The notes beneath the pieces were generated by a model that was not told the DNA's origin, searched no databases, and saw nothing but the letters and a program-made list of their open reading frames with translations. Source: Pegoplata infirma (lineage: Eukaryota > Arthropoda > Insecta > Diptera > Anthomyiidae). From it: a stretch of DNA of 64,000 nt. The stretch lies in contig OY992538.1 in the NCBI GenBank assembly GCA_963921195.1, positions 7,774,330 to 7,838,329 on the forward strand, in the 5' to 3' direction. The position numbers and the translations under genes are program-made. This document shows, one piece after another, positions 11,630 through 24,744 of this stretch (position 1 is its first letter; every line of letters starts with the position of its first letter).

Positions 11630-11670
11630 CTTGTTAGTTGAGATTTTTTATGATTCATCCGTCTACAATT
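11630..11670 (-). promoter_or_regulatory. Probable 5'-UTR with upstream intron acceptor of the Mdr49-like gene
   Basis: Reading the minus strand, AATTGTAG precedes ACGGATGAATC and, about 30 bases later, the start ATG. This looks like an acceptor (AG at 11664-11663), implying a non-coding first exon further right. The first exon and promoter were not found. Confidence 0.35.
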
Positions 11671-12360
11671 AAATTTTATTTAAAAATTGTTTTATAAGTT
11701 TTGATATAATTTGAGTAACATTCAAGCTCAAGGCCCAAAAAATCTTTTTTATTCTCATAATAGATTTTTTATTTATTGCTTTAAAAATGTTACTCATCTC
11801 ATAGTACATATTTATAGGGCTGTTTCACCCTTACTAAGGGATCATCAGATATGTGATTGACCAAAAATGGTTCTCTAAAATCTGCTGATGATCCCTTTAC
11901 ATGTTAACTACCTATGACCACCCTTTTTGTTGATTGAGGAAACTAAAAATATACTAACTGTAAAACTTTTCTGATTGTGGTATATAAATATAATAGGACT
12001 ATTATAAAATATATGGTAGGTATTTTGAATTTTTTGTTATCTCTGATATTGTTTTTGTTTATTCAGTGTCTAACTTTTATGACATTTTTCAAGTAAGTTT
12101 CAATGAAATGTAAATTTACAATATATCCTAACTTGGGAGTTGTAATATTTTGTATAGTTAAATTAAATTAGCGATCAAAATTCTATAAAATATAATAAAT
12201 TCCAACCGTAACCCAAAACAAGCTATTGAGGTTTGAATTTCGGAATAATATTTGAAAATATTTAGAAATTATTTATTCGATTTCCTAAAAAACATCTGCA
12301 AAAAACAATTTTTTTAATGAAATCACATTGTATACAACCTCATTGACCTTTACAAACATT
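11671..12360. other. AT-rich intergenic stretch, no feature recognised
   Basis: This is presumably the upstream region of the Mdr49-like gene. A short inverted pair (GGGATCATCAGATATGTGA near 11839 and TCTGCTGATGATCCC near 11880) is the only structure seen. Confidence 0.4.
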
Positions 12361-13422
12361 TGAACTAACACAATAAAAATATATAACTAAATTTTAAGAC
12401 ACAATTTCATTAAAAATAGTTCATACATTTTCCTACAATTTAGTAAAATTTAACTAAGACTTTGAAAATTTGCTTAACTGTAAGAAAAAATGTTTACCTC
12501 ACGTACCTACTGCAAAAAAGTTCATAGTTTTCCTCAAATGGATTTCCATAAGACATGGACCAAATTTTTACCGCCAAAGAAATTTTTCCTAAATATATGA
12601 AAAAATCATTATTTTTAAGACACATTTCTTAAAAATATGTTCACACTAAATTTAGTTCAACAAATTCAGTTTAAAGACATAATTTACTGTCCATTAGTTC
12701 ATCATATTTATTTTCTTGGAATTGAGGAAGTTTTTCCTCAATTCACTTAAAAAAAAGTGAACTAAAAACACGGAAATTTACTAAATCTTAAGAAAAAGAA
12801 GGAATGATTTTTCTTCAAAGATTTTTTTTTATTGGTTTTAGTTTATATTTTTCCCAAAAAAGAGGAAAACAAAGTTATTTAATTTTACTCCAATTTTAAC
12901 TAAAAAATGGGAAAAATTAAATTTTAGTTCATTCACATTTGAGGACCAGATTGGATCCAGACCCTGGACCCATGGGTTCGGACCCTGTTGAATCCAGACC
13001 CCGTTGGGTCCTTTAAGTGTCGCTATACATTTTGACCCAAAACTTTTGTTTGTTTCGCTCTACCTTGCTAAGTTTTTGAGATACGGTATTAAGGGGCTTT
13101 ATAGGGTCTTGAGAATCTTAAAAACTGGATAACTCAAAAGCTATTGGTTTGGTGGCTTTCGGGTATTTTGCTGTAGTGTTCTACAAGCAAAGGGCTACAA
13201 AAATTCTGTTGGAGTTTTTCGCATGCCGACAGTATTTACCGAGATATGGGCATATATACAATCTCGGGAATATGAAATCTTAGATTCAAAATTAGGTGCT
13301 CGGGACCCCGACATATGTGTAGATCTAGGCTATTCCATATTTTTATTTATACTTTCTTTTGAAAATTTCATCTATCGCTCTATCTCGCTTAGTTTTCGAG
13401 ATAATTTTAAACTAAATTCTAA

Positions 13423-14076
13423 GGCTAGATTACTCAATGCTCCGTTTTTAAATAACTCTCCGTTGAATTTAACCTTTTTATATAAATTTTGACATAATGC
13501 TCCGTTAAATCGGCAGTTAGCACTAGTGCCCCCCATTTCCCGGTTCTCGGTATTCCCGGGAATACCGGTATTCCCGGTTCTGGTACCGGTTTCCCGGTTC
13601 TAGATATATTCCCGGGAATACCGGTATTCCCGGTTCTGATGTTGGTACCGGTTCTCAAAAAATAAAAAAATACTATACCATAAAATATTTAAATTACACC
13701 ATTTAATCAGTATTTCAGAAATATTTAGTTGTGTTTGTAAAATTATTAAAAAAATCATGTAACTATATTTTTGTTAAGTTCATAAAAAAAATTAAAATGG
13801 TGTTTTCAACATGTTGTGTATTTTTTTGGTAAAAGCGAAGAAAAAATTTTAGTTCTACAAAATTTTACAAAATATACATACCGGTAGTCCCGGGAATACC
13901 GTCAGAACCGGAACCGGGAATACCGGTATTCCCGGGAATACCGGGAACAATTCAAGAACCGGGAAACCGGTACCATTTCCCGGGAATACCGAGAACCGGG
14001 AATACCGGTATTCCCGGTACAACGGTACTGACCGTAGGCACTAGTTAGAACCTAACTTTTCATTGAGTAATCCGCC
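13423..14076. mobile_element. TIR element with CCGGTATTCCCGGGAATACCGG islands
   Basis: Ends GGCTAGATTACTCAATG and CATTGAGTAATCCGCC are inverse. Flanking CTAA is duplicated, and removing the element restores the host phrase ACTAAATTCTAAGAAGTT. Inside are two GC-rich clusters (13530-13655, 13878-14035) of GGTATTCCCGGGAATACC-type palindromes in mirrored order, very unlike the AT-rich surroundings. Confidence 0.6.
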
Positions 14077-14144
14077 CTAAGAAGTTATTAACTAAATTCT
14101 ATGAAGTACTCTTCTTCAATTCTGAGAAGAGAAATACGATGAAG

Positions 14145-14947
14145 TAGTGTTTATAAACCGGTTAACCGAAAAACCGGTTTTTTTTCCAAAATTTCGGTTT
14201 TTTTGCAAACCGGTTAACCGAAATTGAAAAATTCCGATGCACCGAAAACCGGTTTTTTCTGTCGGTTAACCGGTTTTTTTTAATTCATTCAAACGGAATA
14301 TTTTGCAAATATTAAGGGTTTGCACTTTTTTTACGATATTTTCAAAATTTCATTAAAAAGACCTTGAAAATCCGTGAGAAAGGAAGTCTAAAATACTTTT
14401 TATCTTCAAGAAACAATTTTCCAAATAGGAATTTTAATCTGGTAAATATTTGAATTATCCCCGTTATAAGCGTTTTTTTGGACAGTTTTATTGAAAACTT
14501 AATAAGTGACTGTTAACCAGGTACTTAAATTCTTATTAATGGAGAAAATGTCAATAAAAGAACATTAATATAAAATACGGACTACAATTTATAACGAATT
14601 GATGTATGTATTTGTTTTTTAAATAAAACCAATAAAAATTAAAATAAAGCTCCGGTGAATATAGGAAAATAAAGCACCGTATTTAAATACCGCTATTTTT
14701 AAAGGATAACAGTTGCTAACTTTGCTGAAAGAAACAAATATGTTAACTTCAGTTACATTCGATTTTTTATTTAATAAAAATTAGCAATTTTAAAGTTTTT
14801 TTTGGGTTTGTCAGTTAAAGAAAAAAAAAAACCGGTTAACCGTTTTTTTTATTCCGGTTTAACCGAGAAAACCGGTTAACCGAAAAAGCTGAATTTCGGT
14901 TAACCGAGAAACCGGTTTTCCAAAATGTCGGTTTTTTATAAACACTA
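14145..14947. mobile_element. hAT-type MITE, 8-bp duplication CGATGAAG
   Basis: The ends are TAGTGTTTATAAA and its exact inverse TTTATAAACACTA. Perfect 8-bp duplications lie at 14137-14144 and 14948-14955. Sub-terminal AACCGGTTAACCG repeats occur on both sides. Related sequence at 43990-44030 and 60385-60420 approximates the empty site. Confidence 0.85.
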
Positions 14948-15190
14948 CGATGAAGTTTCCTTTTTAGTAAATTTTAACTAAACTTGAACTAAATTGTTTT
15001 TTAAGAAATATGTCTTATATTTGGGGAAAATTTCTTTGGCAGCAATCTTTTTTTCTTTATATTAAAAAACTCTACTATTTATAAGTAAATGGACTAAACT
15101 TTTTTCCTAAAGCCAGAAAATGTTTCATTTAATCTAAATGAAATAATTGAGCTCAAGGTCTGTTGTTTTATATAATTTTTATTTATATAA

Positions 15191-15314
15191 ATTCATCCTC
15201 AGGGACACTTGTATAAATTACACAAACAAAATAAACTTTAAGTTATAGTTGTTTTAACATCGTCTTAAAGTTTATTTTGTTTGTATAATTTTTACAAGTG
15301 TCCCTGAGGATGAA
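15191..15314. repeat. Long hairpin, about 50-bp arms
   Basis: TCATCCTCAGGGACACTTG at the left is mirrored by CAAGTGTCCCTGAGGATGA at the right, continuing through ACAAACAAAATAAACTTTAAG, with a loop of about 20 bases. Outer sequence on both sides also pairs (TGTTGTTTTATAT and ATATAAAACAACA). Confidence 0.7.
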
Positions 15315-15824
15315 ATTCGATGAATTTCGAAATACCAGAGAAATAAAATAAAAATGATATAAAACAACAGAAATTCAGTTGTCGAATAAATCTATCGCCT
15401 TTTTTTTAATATAATTATACATGATTTGATCCAAAAAAATCAGATCCAAAAAATACAATTGACGGGCTTATTGTAAAAACTCGATAAGCAACATTTCATT
15501 TTATGGTGGTTTTTGCCTTAAAATTTTTGAAATAATGAAGAAAAATTACTTTTTGCAGAACTTTTATTCTCAAGATACTTGTACGAAGGGCTTAAGCAAG
15601 ACCTCTGCCAAAAGTTTGTCAATGGAACATCAGTAGAAAGCTAAAAACACCAAAAAATAAGATGTTGCTTATCAAATTTTTGCAGTAAGCCTTTCAATTG
15701 TATCTTTTAGCATCAAATTTAATGTGATAATTTTAAATCGTATCCCAAAATTGGAACCGTAGTAAACTACAATTAATTTGATATTGAAAAAAATATTAGA
15801 TCTAATAAGTTATTAGATCCTATA

Positions 15825-16246
15825 GTGGAGTTGATGAACGAAATTGATAGGATATCGGAGAATATGATGAGGGATGCGTGGATATCGCTGACCACGTGCA
15901 GGATATCGCGGACCATGTGGCCACTGCCAAATCCTAAGAGGACAGAAAGTCTTCTTACCTTTGGCAAACGGACGGTTAGCCTATTAGTAGGAGTACTGAC
16001 GGGACACTGTATGATCGGCCAAATGGCCGTTCGTATGGGAATTTCTGACAGGGACTTTTGCAGGAGTTGTGGAGAGGTGGAGGAGGAGGAGTCAGTGAGG
16101 CACTTGCTGTGAGAATGTCCGGGTCTGATGCAACGTCGTCTTAAGTATTTGGGGCAACGATTTTTTGATGACTTAGATTGCCTAAACAGTGTCCCATTGA
16201 CGTCTCTAGCAAAATACCTTAGGGAATCGGGGTGGTTTGAGAGGTA
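15825..16246 (+). pseudogene. LINE (non-LTR retrotransposon) 3' end of ORF2, broken
   Basis: The reading frame gives LTGHCMIGQMAVRMGI, then DFCRSCGEVEEEESVRHLL, a premature TGA where Cys is expected, then ECPGLMQRRLKYLG up to ESGWFER and a stop. This is the C-terminal Cys/His cluster (C-x2-C..H..C) after reverse transcriptase/RNase H in I/Jockey-type LINEs. The 3' tail is a run of AACCT repeats (16343-16367). Only the 5'-truncated end is present, so it is dead. Confidence 0.75.
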
Positions 16247-16420
16247 GAATTTTGTATATCAGGGGAGTAGGGAGACAACTTTAGGGGAATCACAATGGGC
16301 CTTATGGCCTCCGAGTGAATTCGCCAAATCGGCGGACGCCCATCCAACCTAACCTAACCTAACCTAAGATAAAAGTAGGTGAATGGTGAAAAAGTACTCC
16401 CGAATCGAGCACATTATTTA

Positions 16421-16958
16421 CACTCAAAAAAAAAAACTTTTAAAATGACAAGAAAAACTTGCTATTTTTATTTTTTGCTACCTCCTATTTAACAAGAATT
16501 CCTAGTAATTTTACAAACTTTTTACCAATAATTTTGTAATTTTTCAAGGAGTTTTCGTGACATTACTAGATTTTTTGCTACCTCCTATCTTACGAGAATT
16601 CCTGGTGTAAATTACGAACTTTTTTGTAATTTTACAAGATTTTTACTAAAAAAGTTGTAAATTTACAACTTTTTTGGCGCCATTATATATATTTATTCCT
16701 GGGGTTCCATGGACGAACATAGGGTCACATTTTGGCGCCATTAAACCTTTCAAAAAATTCTCGTGAATTTACTATTTTTTTTTTGGTAAAATTACTTTGA
16801 AAATTTGTAAAATTACGAAAAAAAATTGTAAAATTACAAAAAAAAAACATAAATAAATTTCGATTGAAATTTTTTTGTTAAAAAAAAGAAAACTGTCAAA
16901 TATTGGTAAAATGGGATTACGAAACCTTTTCCAGTAATTTGACAAAGTTTTTTTTGTG
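16421..16958. mobile_element. TA-flanked MITE, CACTCAAAAAA ends
   Basis: CACTCAAAAAAAAAA on the left and TTTTTTTTGTG on the right are imperfect inverse ends, flanked by TA. Interior is the TTGTAAAATTAC-type repeat. A small inserted segment near 16690-16735 is bordered by the duplicated phrase TTTTGGCGCCATTA. Confidence 0.6.
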
Positions 16959-17161
16959 TATACCGTTCCATTTTTGGGTTCTAAATAAATCTTATTATAT
17001 CCATTTTGATTTAATAAGATATTGTCATATTTTTAGGATCCTTCATTTTTGGGATCAAATGATAGTTAATTACTGTAACGCGGTTTCTTCAAAATTCTTT
17101 AATCAAAATCTTGTTAAGATCTGTCTAATCGTTTGTGTTTTTGTCAATCATTCCTAATCAT
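16959..17161. repeat. Half of the foldback element seen at 9995-10390, plus flank
   Basis: CCGTTCCATTTTTGGGTTC, TTTTTAGGATCCTTCATTTT and GGGATCAAATGATA repeat one arm of the Mdr49 intron-2 element in the same order. Confidence 0.5.
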
Positions 17162-17736
17162 TAGGGATGAGATTTTCATGCACTAAAAAATCGAAAATAT
17201 GCGCTTAAAATATGCGCTAAAAAATTCAAAATATGCACTAAAAAACCTAAAAATATGCACTAAAAAGTAAAAAGTGTGCAATAAAAATCTTATTTTCATA
17301 GGAAAAACTTCTTAAAAATCAAAAAATAATGCCGGGTTTAAATAGTAACATTTGAAACTTTAAATAAGAAAAATGTTTGTTAGAAATTAAGACAATCTAT
17401 AAAAAAAATTAAAAAGAAAAAATAATTTTTCTTACTTTGAAAATTATATTTTAAAATTTATAACAGTTTTTGTAACAAAAATATTTCAATTTGTGTTTTT
17501 GATAATTTATGCCAAAATATGCAAAAATATGCACTTAAAAGTAGGAAATATGCACAAAATATGCATTTTAAACCAAAATATGCAAAAATATGCATTTTCA
17601 CCAAAATATGCAAAAATATGCAAAAACAAATCGATGCCATTTTAACGCAAATTTCTTGATTCGGAAAGATAATTGGTCGATATCGTTCTTAGACTATCGA
17701 CAAAAAACATGCATTTGCATGGAAATCTCATCCCTA
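17162..17736. mobile_element. hAT-type MITE, 8-bp duplication CTAATCAT
   Basis: The ends TAGGGATGAGATTTTCATGC and the inverse TGCATGGAAATCTCATCCCTA-type terminus are flanked by perfect CTAATCAT at 17154-17161 and 17737-17744. Many AAAATATGCA(C/A) sub-terminal motifs occur inside, as in hAT elements. The open frames inside are non-coding. Confidence 0.88.
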
Positions 17737-17744
17737 CTAATCAT

Positions 17745-20381
17745 TATTGTTATTTCCATACTGAATGCCATTTCTTTTTTTAAATTCATTCAAGCGTTTT
17801 TTTTAATTTTATAAAACTATTTTTAGCAAATAAAACGTCACATTTATTACTATTCCCCATATACTATATTTATTATAATTGTATTAAGTTCAAGTGGCAA
17901 CAAATTTTTAATACTTAATTACCAGAAAAAATAAACACACAAATAAAAATTTGGCTTAAAACGCGCAATATTTTTAAATATTTTTTTTTGTATAATTTTG
18001 ACGGCAAGACACGTCTAATTTTAAGCAACGATCGGAATCGACTAATTTTAATATTTTGATATAGCTTTCCATTTGGACTAAGTATTTGCAATACTAGTAT
18101 TTTCATTTCATCATTGAATTTTGGAAATTATATTTAACGACATAAAGGGGCTATAAATGATTTAAAATATACATAGATTGATCAATAAATACTAAACAAT
18201 GAAGGTTCCATAAAATACCTATTCATTGTTTGTTACACAGAAAAATATTTTTTCTTGAAACTAGAGAGGGCATTAGGAAATGACATTTTTTTTAGCCCCG
18301 ATCCTCTTTTTTAAACATTTTGTCAACTTTTTTTTAAAATATTTTTCAATAAAAAAAAAAAAATTCGGGACTTTTTAAAATAAAATAGAAAATTTACAAA
18401 AAAAAAAATGTTTTTTTGTTGTTAAAAAACAACATTAATCCTCGTATAACATGATTTTTGTAAAATAACAGTTTTTTTTTTGTAAATCAACTAGAAACCT
18501 CGTAATAAAAACTTTGTTGTAAAATTACATTTTTTTTTGTAAAATAACCTTTCAAAATGGTAGAATACAATTACGAAAATAAATTTGTAAAATTACCAAT
18601 AAGACAGTAGTTCTCGTTTGAGCAAAGTACAAGATTTTTTGTTAAAAATCAAGGAAAATTGTTAAATATTGGTAGAACGGGATTACAAAGCATTTTACCA
18701 GGCGTTTTACTAGTTTTTTTTTTTGGAGTGTAGGGTACAATAGGATCTTAAGAATCTTAAAAAAGGGGTTACTTTAAAACTATTACAAAAATTTCTTTGG
18801 ACTTATTGTTGTGTCGGCAATATTTGCCGAGATATATGCATTTTTAAATTTTCGGGAAAGCTAAAATTTTTAGATTTAAAATTAGGATCCATTGAAGGTC
18901 CACTCCTTTCCCTTTCGGAAATCCTTTTCCATAGTAACAACATTTTTTTTTCTGTTAAGTCATTGTTAACTGCATATGAGTAACTCTTTTTTCTGTGTTC
19001 CTAATTATTGATTTGGTAGACTTAGGCCATTATTGTGGGAATAAAATATAAACAAATTCCCGTTGTTATTATTTTTAGACAGTTTTCGTCGTTGCTGCCT
19101 TAATTTTTCGTATCTGCTTTAAATAATCACAATCTAGTATCACATTGTAGACAATTAGAAATATTTCTTATCGTGAAATCACACAACAACTATAATGATG
19201 ATGTATATCACACGAGTTTCTAATCTTACACTAAAAATAACACAAGAACTTAAATTTTGCAGACTTAATTTCAGTAATTTTAGTCAATCGCTTCTAGTTT
19301 TCGAGATATTTGTAAATAAATGTTCGAAAATCGAATAAAAGTGTTTTTTCCATATTTAGATGCAGATATCTCAAAAACAAAAAGCGATAGACCAGTTGCA
19401 ATAATGAATTGAGGTGCTTTATCTTCAATTAATACTTACAAAAAAATACTTTATTTTACTAAAGAAGACGAGATCAATATGTCCATAGGCGCGGTATAGG
19501 GTTTGATTTTATACCAATGGTTTCTTGGTATAATTTTCTTAGAACTTCTTGTAGATTTCATTTCTCTCAGTGTATTTGAGGCTCTTTTCTCTTAGTAGTT
19601 CCCAAGAAACACGTTTACGGACTCACCAACAAGTACGGAATTATGAATCCGTCTTTTACAGTATGTTAACGGACCGTAAAATTCGTATCCGTCAAAGCTT
19701 TTTTGGGTTATTTCATATAAATATTTCGTCATTAATTGAAATAAATTTTGTTTAAAAACAATAGATGTGGAGATGTTAAGGGGGGATTAAAAAAAGACTT
19801 CACAGAAAGAATTGAAAACGAAAGTCAATCAAAAAAAAAACGCGTATTTAATTTATGTTTTAATTGAAATTGTAGGTGATTAACTGATTTTTTTTCAATC
19901 AATCACTTTTCCGATTTTGATCGAAAATTTGATAAATTTTTTATTTAAAGTCAATTAAAATCATGATTGATTTAACAAATGAACTTTAAGCTTATGGAAA
20001 AATTATGAAGAAATTGATATTTTTTGCTTTCCAATATGTTGCCAACAAAAAAAAAAATTAGAACCCTAGTACATGGACTAATTATAAAGGACTGCTACCA
20101 ACGACGTAAATCAGAACAATAACAATAACAACATTTAAATATTTATTTTCTTTTTTAATCAAATTTTGATTTTTACTTTATTCCCTTTTCATAAATAATT
20201 TCAGTTTGTTTACATTTTTGAAAATTTTTTCATAAATATTTATGAGAACCAAAACAAATTTCAAATATTTTTAAATGTTTTTTTTTTGTTTTCTTGAAAA
20301 AATCGTAAATATTATTGTTCTGATATCAATCAAAAAAAAAACTATGGCGCCCAACTACTTGTTTGGAAGCATTCCTTTATA
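17745..20381. other. AT-rich intergenic region with a TA-flanked MITE
   Basis: Contains the element described at 18236-18730 and fragments of other repeats (18770-18900 and 19290-19400 echo a TCTCAAAAAC-type module; 19800-20050 echoes the element at 49363). No gene recognised. Confidence 0.4.
18236..18730. mobile_element. TA-flanked MITE, CACAGAAAAA / TTTTTGGAGTG ends
   Basis: Flanking TA on both sides and imperfect inverse ends; interior is TTGTAAAATTAC-type sequence with poly-T runs. Confidence 0.5.
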
Positions 20382-21364
20382 CACTCAACCAAAAATCATT
20401 GTATTCCCAAAGAAAATCGCTGTAAATTCAACAGAAATCATTGTTGATTTTGACCCTACAAATATTTACGTTGATTTTAATAAAAATTGTTGTCAGTTTT
20501 TGTAAAAGTTGATCAACTCGTTTTTTTGTAAATCAACTCGTATTTTTTGTAAACTCAACTCATTTTTTTGTTGATATAAGAAATTTTATTAATAAAAAAA
20601 GGTGGTTGTTATTTGTAAATATTATATTATTAAGTATAAATGCAATATTTAAACAAGATTTTCACACACACTTCGTTTATTTATGTTATGCATTCGTAAG
20701 CCATTCTCTCATTCTAATGACACCAAATCAAAAACCTAAAAAACAACAAAAAAAAAATATCATATAGTATGAATACATAAAGAAACCAATGTATTTTATT
20801 ACTTACCAAATATTTACAGATCCGAATCTGATCATCAGATCCCATTTTTATTTATTTTTATAATATTAAATATTTTTATAAGAAACAAACACATAAAATA
20901 ATTTTATAAGAGACAAACAAATTTCACATTGCAATGCATTGCTACCAACTTGATAATACAAAAATGAACGAACAGGGTTGTTTTTTCTTTTTTGGTTTTA
21001 TCTATTGAATTCTGTATAAGCGTTGTAAATAGTTGATTCAAATTTACTGATTATTCAACGATATCAACATTAATTTTTGTTGAATACGGCAATATTCTGT
21101 AAAACTTGATCTACAATGGGTTTACTAATTTTTCTACTAAGATATTTCTATGAGTGTACATCTTGCTTGCCCTAGTATAAAGAATGTTTTTGAATTAATG
21201 TATTTAAATAAATTGAAGCGAAAAAAAATCTGGTATTTTGAAAATTTGTAATTTGATAGTTAAAGAAAATAACAAAAATGTTGATCAAAACAATAATTGA
21301 TTCATTTAAATTTTGTTGATCAATAGATTTAATTTAAATTTTTTAGCCGATAATTTTTTGTGTG
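20382..21364. mobile_element. Degraded TA-type MITE, CACTCAACCAAAAATC end
   Basis: The left end CACTCAACCAAAAATCATTG and the right end TAATTTTTTGTGTG are roughly inverse. The right part (21190-21364) is the inverse of 49363-49500, so a family relationship is visible. Confidence 0.4.
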
Positions 21365-21851
21365 TTCATGTGGAACATTTTTTAAAAGCTATAAAAAATT
21401 AAATTCGATATATTTTTTAAATCAGTTAGTTTTAATTGGAAGATAAACTATTTCAGTATTCTTAAAATTTTATAACTAAAAATTTGGTCAACTGGAATTT
21501 CCAGGTTTGCCACTCAATTTCAGAATGCTTTTTTTAAAGGACAAAATCGGCTGTAGTTATACAACTGTACACCAAAAACTACTGAACCAATTTTGATGAA
21601 ATTTGTTTTTGACTTGTAGATTATTAAATTCTCTAGTACTTACCGAAGACACTTTTTGAATGGCAATTTCAGTTGACCAAATTTTGTGTTATAAAATTTT
21701 AAAAATATTACAATAATTTATCTTTCAAATACAAAAAAACAGAATTAAAAAATACTGCGTATTTATTTTTTTATAGCTGTTTAAAAATTGCTCACATGAA
21801 GGTTGTTTTTTTTTGATCTTTAAACCCCCTTAAATGCAGGTTTTAATGTGC

Positions 21852-22799
21852 ATATCGTTGCTGCGCCTAAAAATGGAGTCATGTGTTTTTAGGCAAGTGT
21901 TCAGGAGATCAAAAAAACTGTTTATTTTCGTCCCTTCGCGATATTTTTTTAAAAGTTTGTTCTATAAAAAATTCTTGTAATGATATACCATCCACATAAT
22001 ACAAAAAAAGTATCAAACATTTAACGGTTTTCCAGTGGTGCAGAAATTTTCAAAAAACATACACATAACTCCTTTTTTAAGTACTTTTTGGAACAAAATT
22101 TAAATAAAATGGGAATAGTTTTTACACAAAACACCTTTTGTTTATGAAACCATTATTATTGTTAATTTCTTTTTGAGAGTGACAAAAACTAAATACAGTT
22201 TGTTGTTGGTTTAAAGCAACGTTAGTTAGACAAGGTCCTTGAAATTTTGATATTTAAAAGCTCTTCATTAAACAGCGAACAACAGATTTTTCTCAAAACT
22301 GGTGATCATTTTTTGTTTTTCTTTTAACTATTCAAGAGCTTCGATATAAATTGACATCTGTGAAAGATGCTGTACTTTAGACACTAAAATTTTCCGACGT
22401 CAAATGATTTTTTTGCTTTCGCAAGGCTTGATTACCCACCATTTAGCATTTATATAACTGCTTCAAATTATGCAAATATTTTCCAAAAAATCTTAAACAA
22501 ATTCATTCAAAATACTTGGATGTTATGTGTGAACCTCATATTACTAAAGAAGTGGTCCATTTTGTCATGTTCTGTTACTTTTTTATCAAAAATAGTTATG
22601 TGTAGCTTAACACATAACTCCTTTTCAGACCTTTTGTTAGTATGACGAGCACATAGCTACTTTTACTAAGTTTTGAACCAATCAAGATACCAAAAAACGG
22701 TTTGGTGAGTAAACGTATGACCAATATGGGACCATAAAGATGTAATAAAAAAAAATTAAAAACTACACATGACTCCATTTTAAGGCGCAGCGACGATAT
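21852..22799. repeat. Inverted repeat arms CGTTGCTGCGCC / GGCGCAGCGACG
   Basis: ATATCGTTGCTGCGCCTAAA with GGAGTCATGTG at 21852-21885 is mirrored at 22765-22799. ACACATAACTCCTTTT occurs twice inside (22064, 22608). Probably an old foldback element; ends not fixed. Confidence 0.45.
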
Positions 22800-22838
22800 A
22801 TAACAAAAAATTGTCAAATTCGTATGGAATATTTTATA

Positions 22839-23134
22839 CACTCAAAAAGATTCTTTCCTTGTTTTTTAAAAAATAATTTTCGATCAAAATTAACGTTTTT
22901 TTTTGTTATTTTACGGTTTTTGTAAATTTGTAAATTTTCGAGAATTTCTTGTAAGTTTTATTTCGCCAAAAAAGTTGTAAATTTATTTGGTTTATTTTAT
23001 TGGTAAAAATCTTGTAAAATTACAAAATTATTCGTAAAAAGCTTGAATATAACAAGGAATTCTTGTCAAATAGGAGATAGCAAAATAAAACTAACAAACT
23101 TTTTTTGTAATTTTACAAGGTTTTTTTTTGAGTG
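22839..23134. mobile_element. TA-flanked MITE, CACTCAAAAA ends (296 bp)
   Basis: CACTCAAAAAGATTC and TTTTTTTGAGTG are inverse, with TA on both sides. Interior is the TTGTAAAATTAC-type repeat. Confidence 0.65.
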
Positions 23135-23248
23135 TATGCGTTAGCGAAAACTTCCTGCTTTAATGTGCCCATTAAAAAGTTTTTATACTTAATCGTTATT
23201 TTTACTAGTATTCTCTTTAAATAAGAGGTAACAAAAAAATTAAAGATA

Positions 23249-24108
23249 CACCCAAAAAAAAACTGTAATGTTAGCAAAAAAAAAAAACTTGTAAACCTAC
23301 AAGAAAATTTGCTGATTTTGAACCCACAATTTTTTTTGTTAAGTTAGCAAAAATGTTTTGCCAAAAATAAGTTAACTGAATTTTTTTTTTTTATTTTAAC
23401 TTAGTTCATACACATTTGAGGATCCCATTGGGTTCGTACCCGATAGGTCCAGACCGCGATGGGCCTAGACCTAGTTGGGTTCCTTAAAAATCGTCATAGT
23501 TTTTGATCCAAAATTTGTGTCCGTATCGCTCTACCTTGTTTAGTTTTTGAGATACGAGATTTTAGGGGACCACTGGGGATTGGAGAATTAAAAATACTCG
23601 ATAACTTCAAAAATATTACTTTTGGTTATTTTTCGGTCTTTTTCTACGTGTTAAGAGCCACAAAAATGCTTTTGGACTTATTGTTGTGTCGGCAATATTT
23701 ACCGAGATAGGAGCATTCTAAAATTTTCGGGAATGCTAACTTTTTTGGATCCAAAGTTAAGACCCATTAGGGTCCACACATGAGCCCGAGGACCAAAAAT
23801 GTCCTTCATTTTGCTCCGTCTGGCTTAGTTTCCGAGATAGCGCCATTTTAAGTTTTCTTAAAAAAAACAATTTACAATTTATTATTGCTAATATTAGCAA
23901 AAAGGCTTGTAAAAATTTGGTCAACTCAATTTTAAATTTAGCAAAAAAAATTAGTTCAAATTTTGTTTAAAATTGCTAATGCGCTAAATGAAGTTTACAA
24001 GATACTTTTGCTAACATGCTAATATCAAATAAAAATTGGCTAAAGGTTAGCTTACTAGTATTAGCAAAAAAAAAATTAGTAATTCTACTAATGTATTATT
24101 TTGAGTGT
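23249..24108. mobile_element. TA-flanked 860-bp element, copy 1
   Basis: Ends CACCCAAAAAAAAACTG and ATTATTTTGAGTG, TA on both sides. A second copy lies inverted at 44657-45533. Inside are TTAGCAAAAA repeats and a module with CTCTACCTTG and GACCC..GGGTCC motifs shared with other repeats. Confidence 0.65.
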
Positions 24109-24744
24109 AAGTAAGTTTCTCGGTTTTCACTGCCTTGTAAAAAATTTTCAAAATATCATTTCTCTTTTGTAATAATCGTAATCGCGATTAATCGTGCCAA
24201 ATAATCGTAATCGTAATCGACAAAAAAAGCATGCGATTACGATTAAAATTTTTCTATAAAACACACTGTTTTTATAACGAATTTAAATCAGTTCCAAAAT
24301 TTTTTTAAACCCATTTTAAAGTTTCTATTTAAAATTATTTTTCAAAAAAACTAAATTAGTCTAAAAACGATTACTTTCGGGACAATTTCAAACAAAAATC
24401 AATGGCCCTTACCACAAGAAAACAAAAAGTCTATTTTAACAAAAGTTTTATTTTAAATTTCAAATTTTCAATACATTTTTTGAAAGTCAATTTTAAAAAC
24501 AAAAACAATTTGTATGGAAATAAAATTAAAAGCTGATTTTAAATACATTTCATTTTTCTATGGTAAGGCTGATTGATTCTACAATGTTAAGTATAATCTG
24601 GAACCGATTATCTGGAACGGAAAATTTTGATGGCTTGGCCAACACTCAAAATATTTTGTAGGCAAAAACAAATGATAAACACATTTAAAATAAGTGATAA
24701 AACAATTGAAAACCATCCCAGTTATTATTCATTTGTTTTAATAA

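Larger units (their letters stand above)
12361..15130. repeat. Composite CTAAATTCTAAG-type repeat, disrupted by two dated insertions
   Basis: The outer sequence (12361-13422, 14077-14144, 14948-15130) matches the repeats at 43100-44565 and 59739-60745: AACTAAATTCTAAGAAGTT runs, TTTCTTTGGCAG, and a module CTACCTTGCTTAGTTTTTGA. It is interrupted by elements at 13423-14076 and 14145-14947. Confidence 0.5.
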
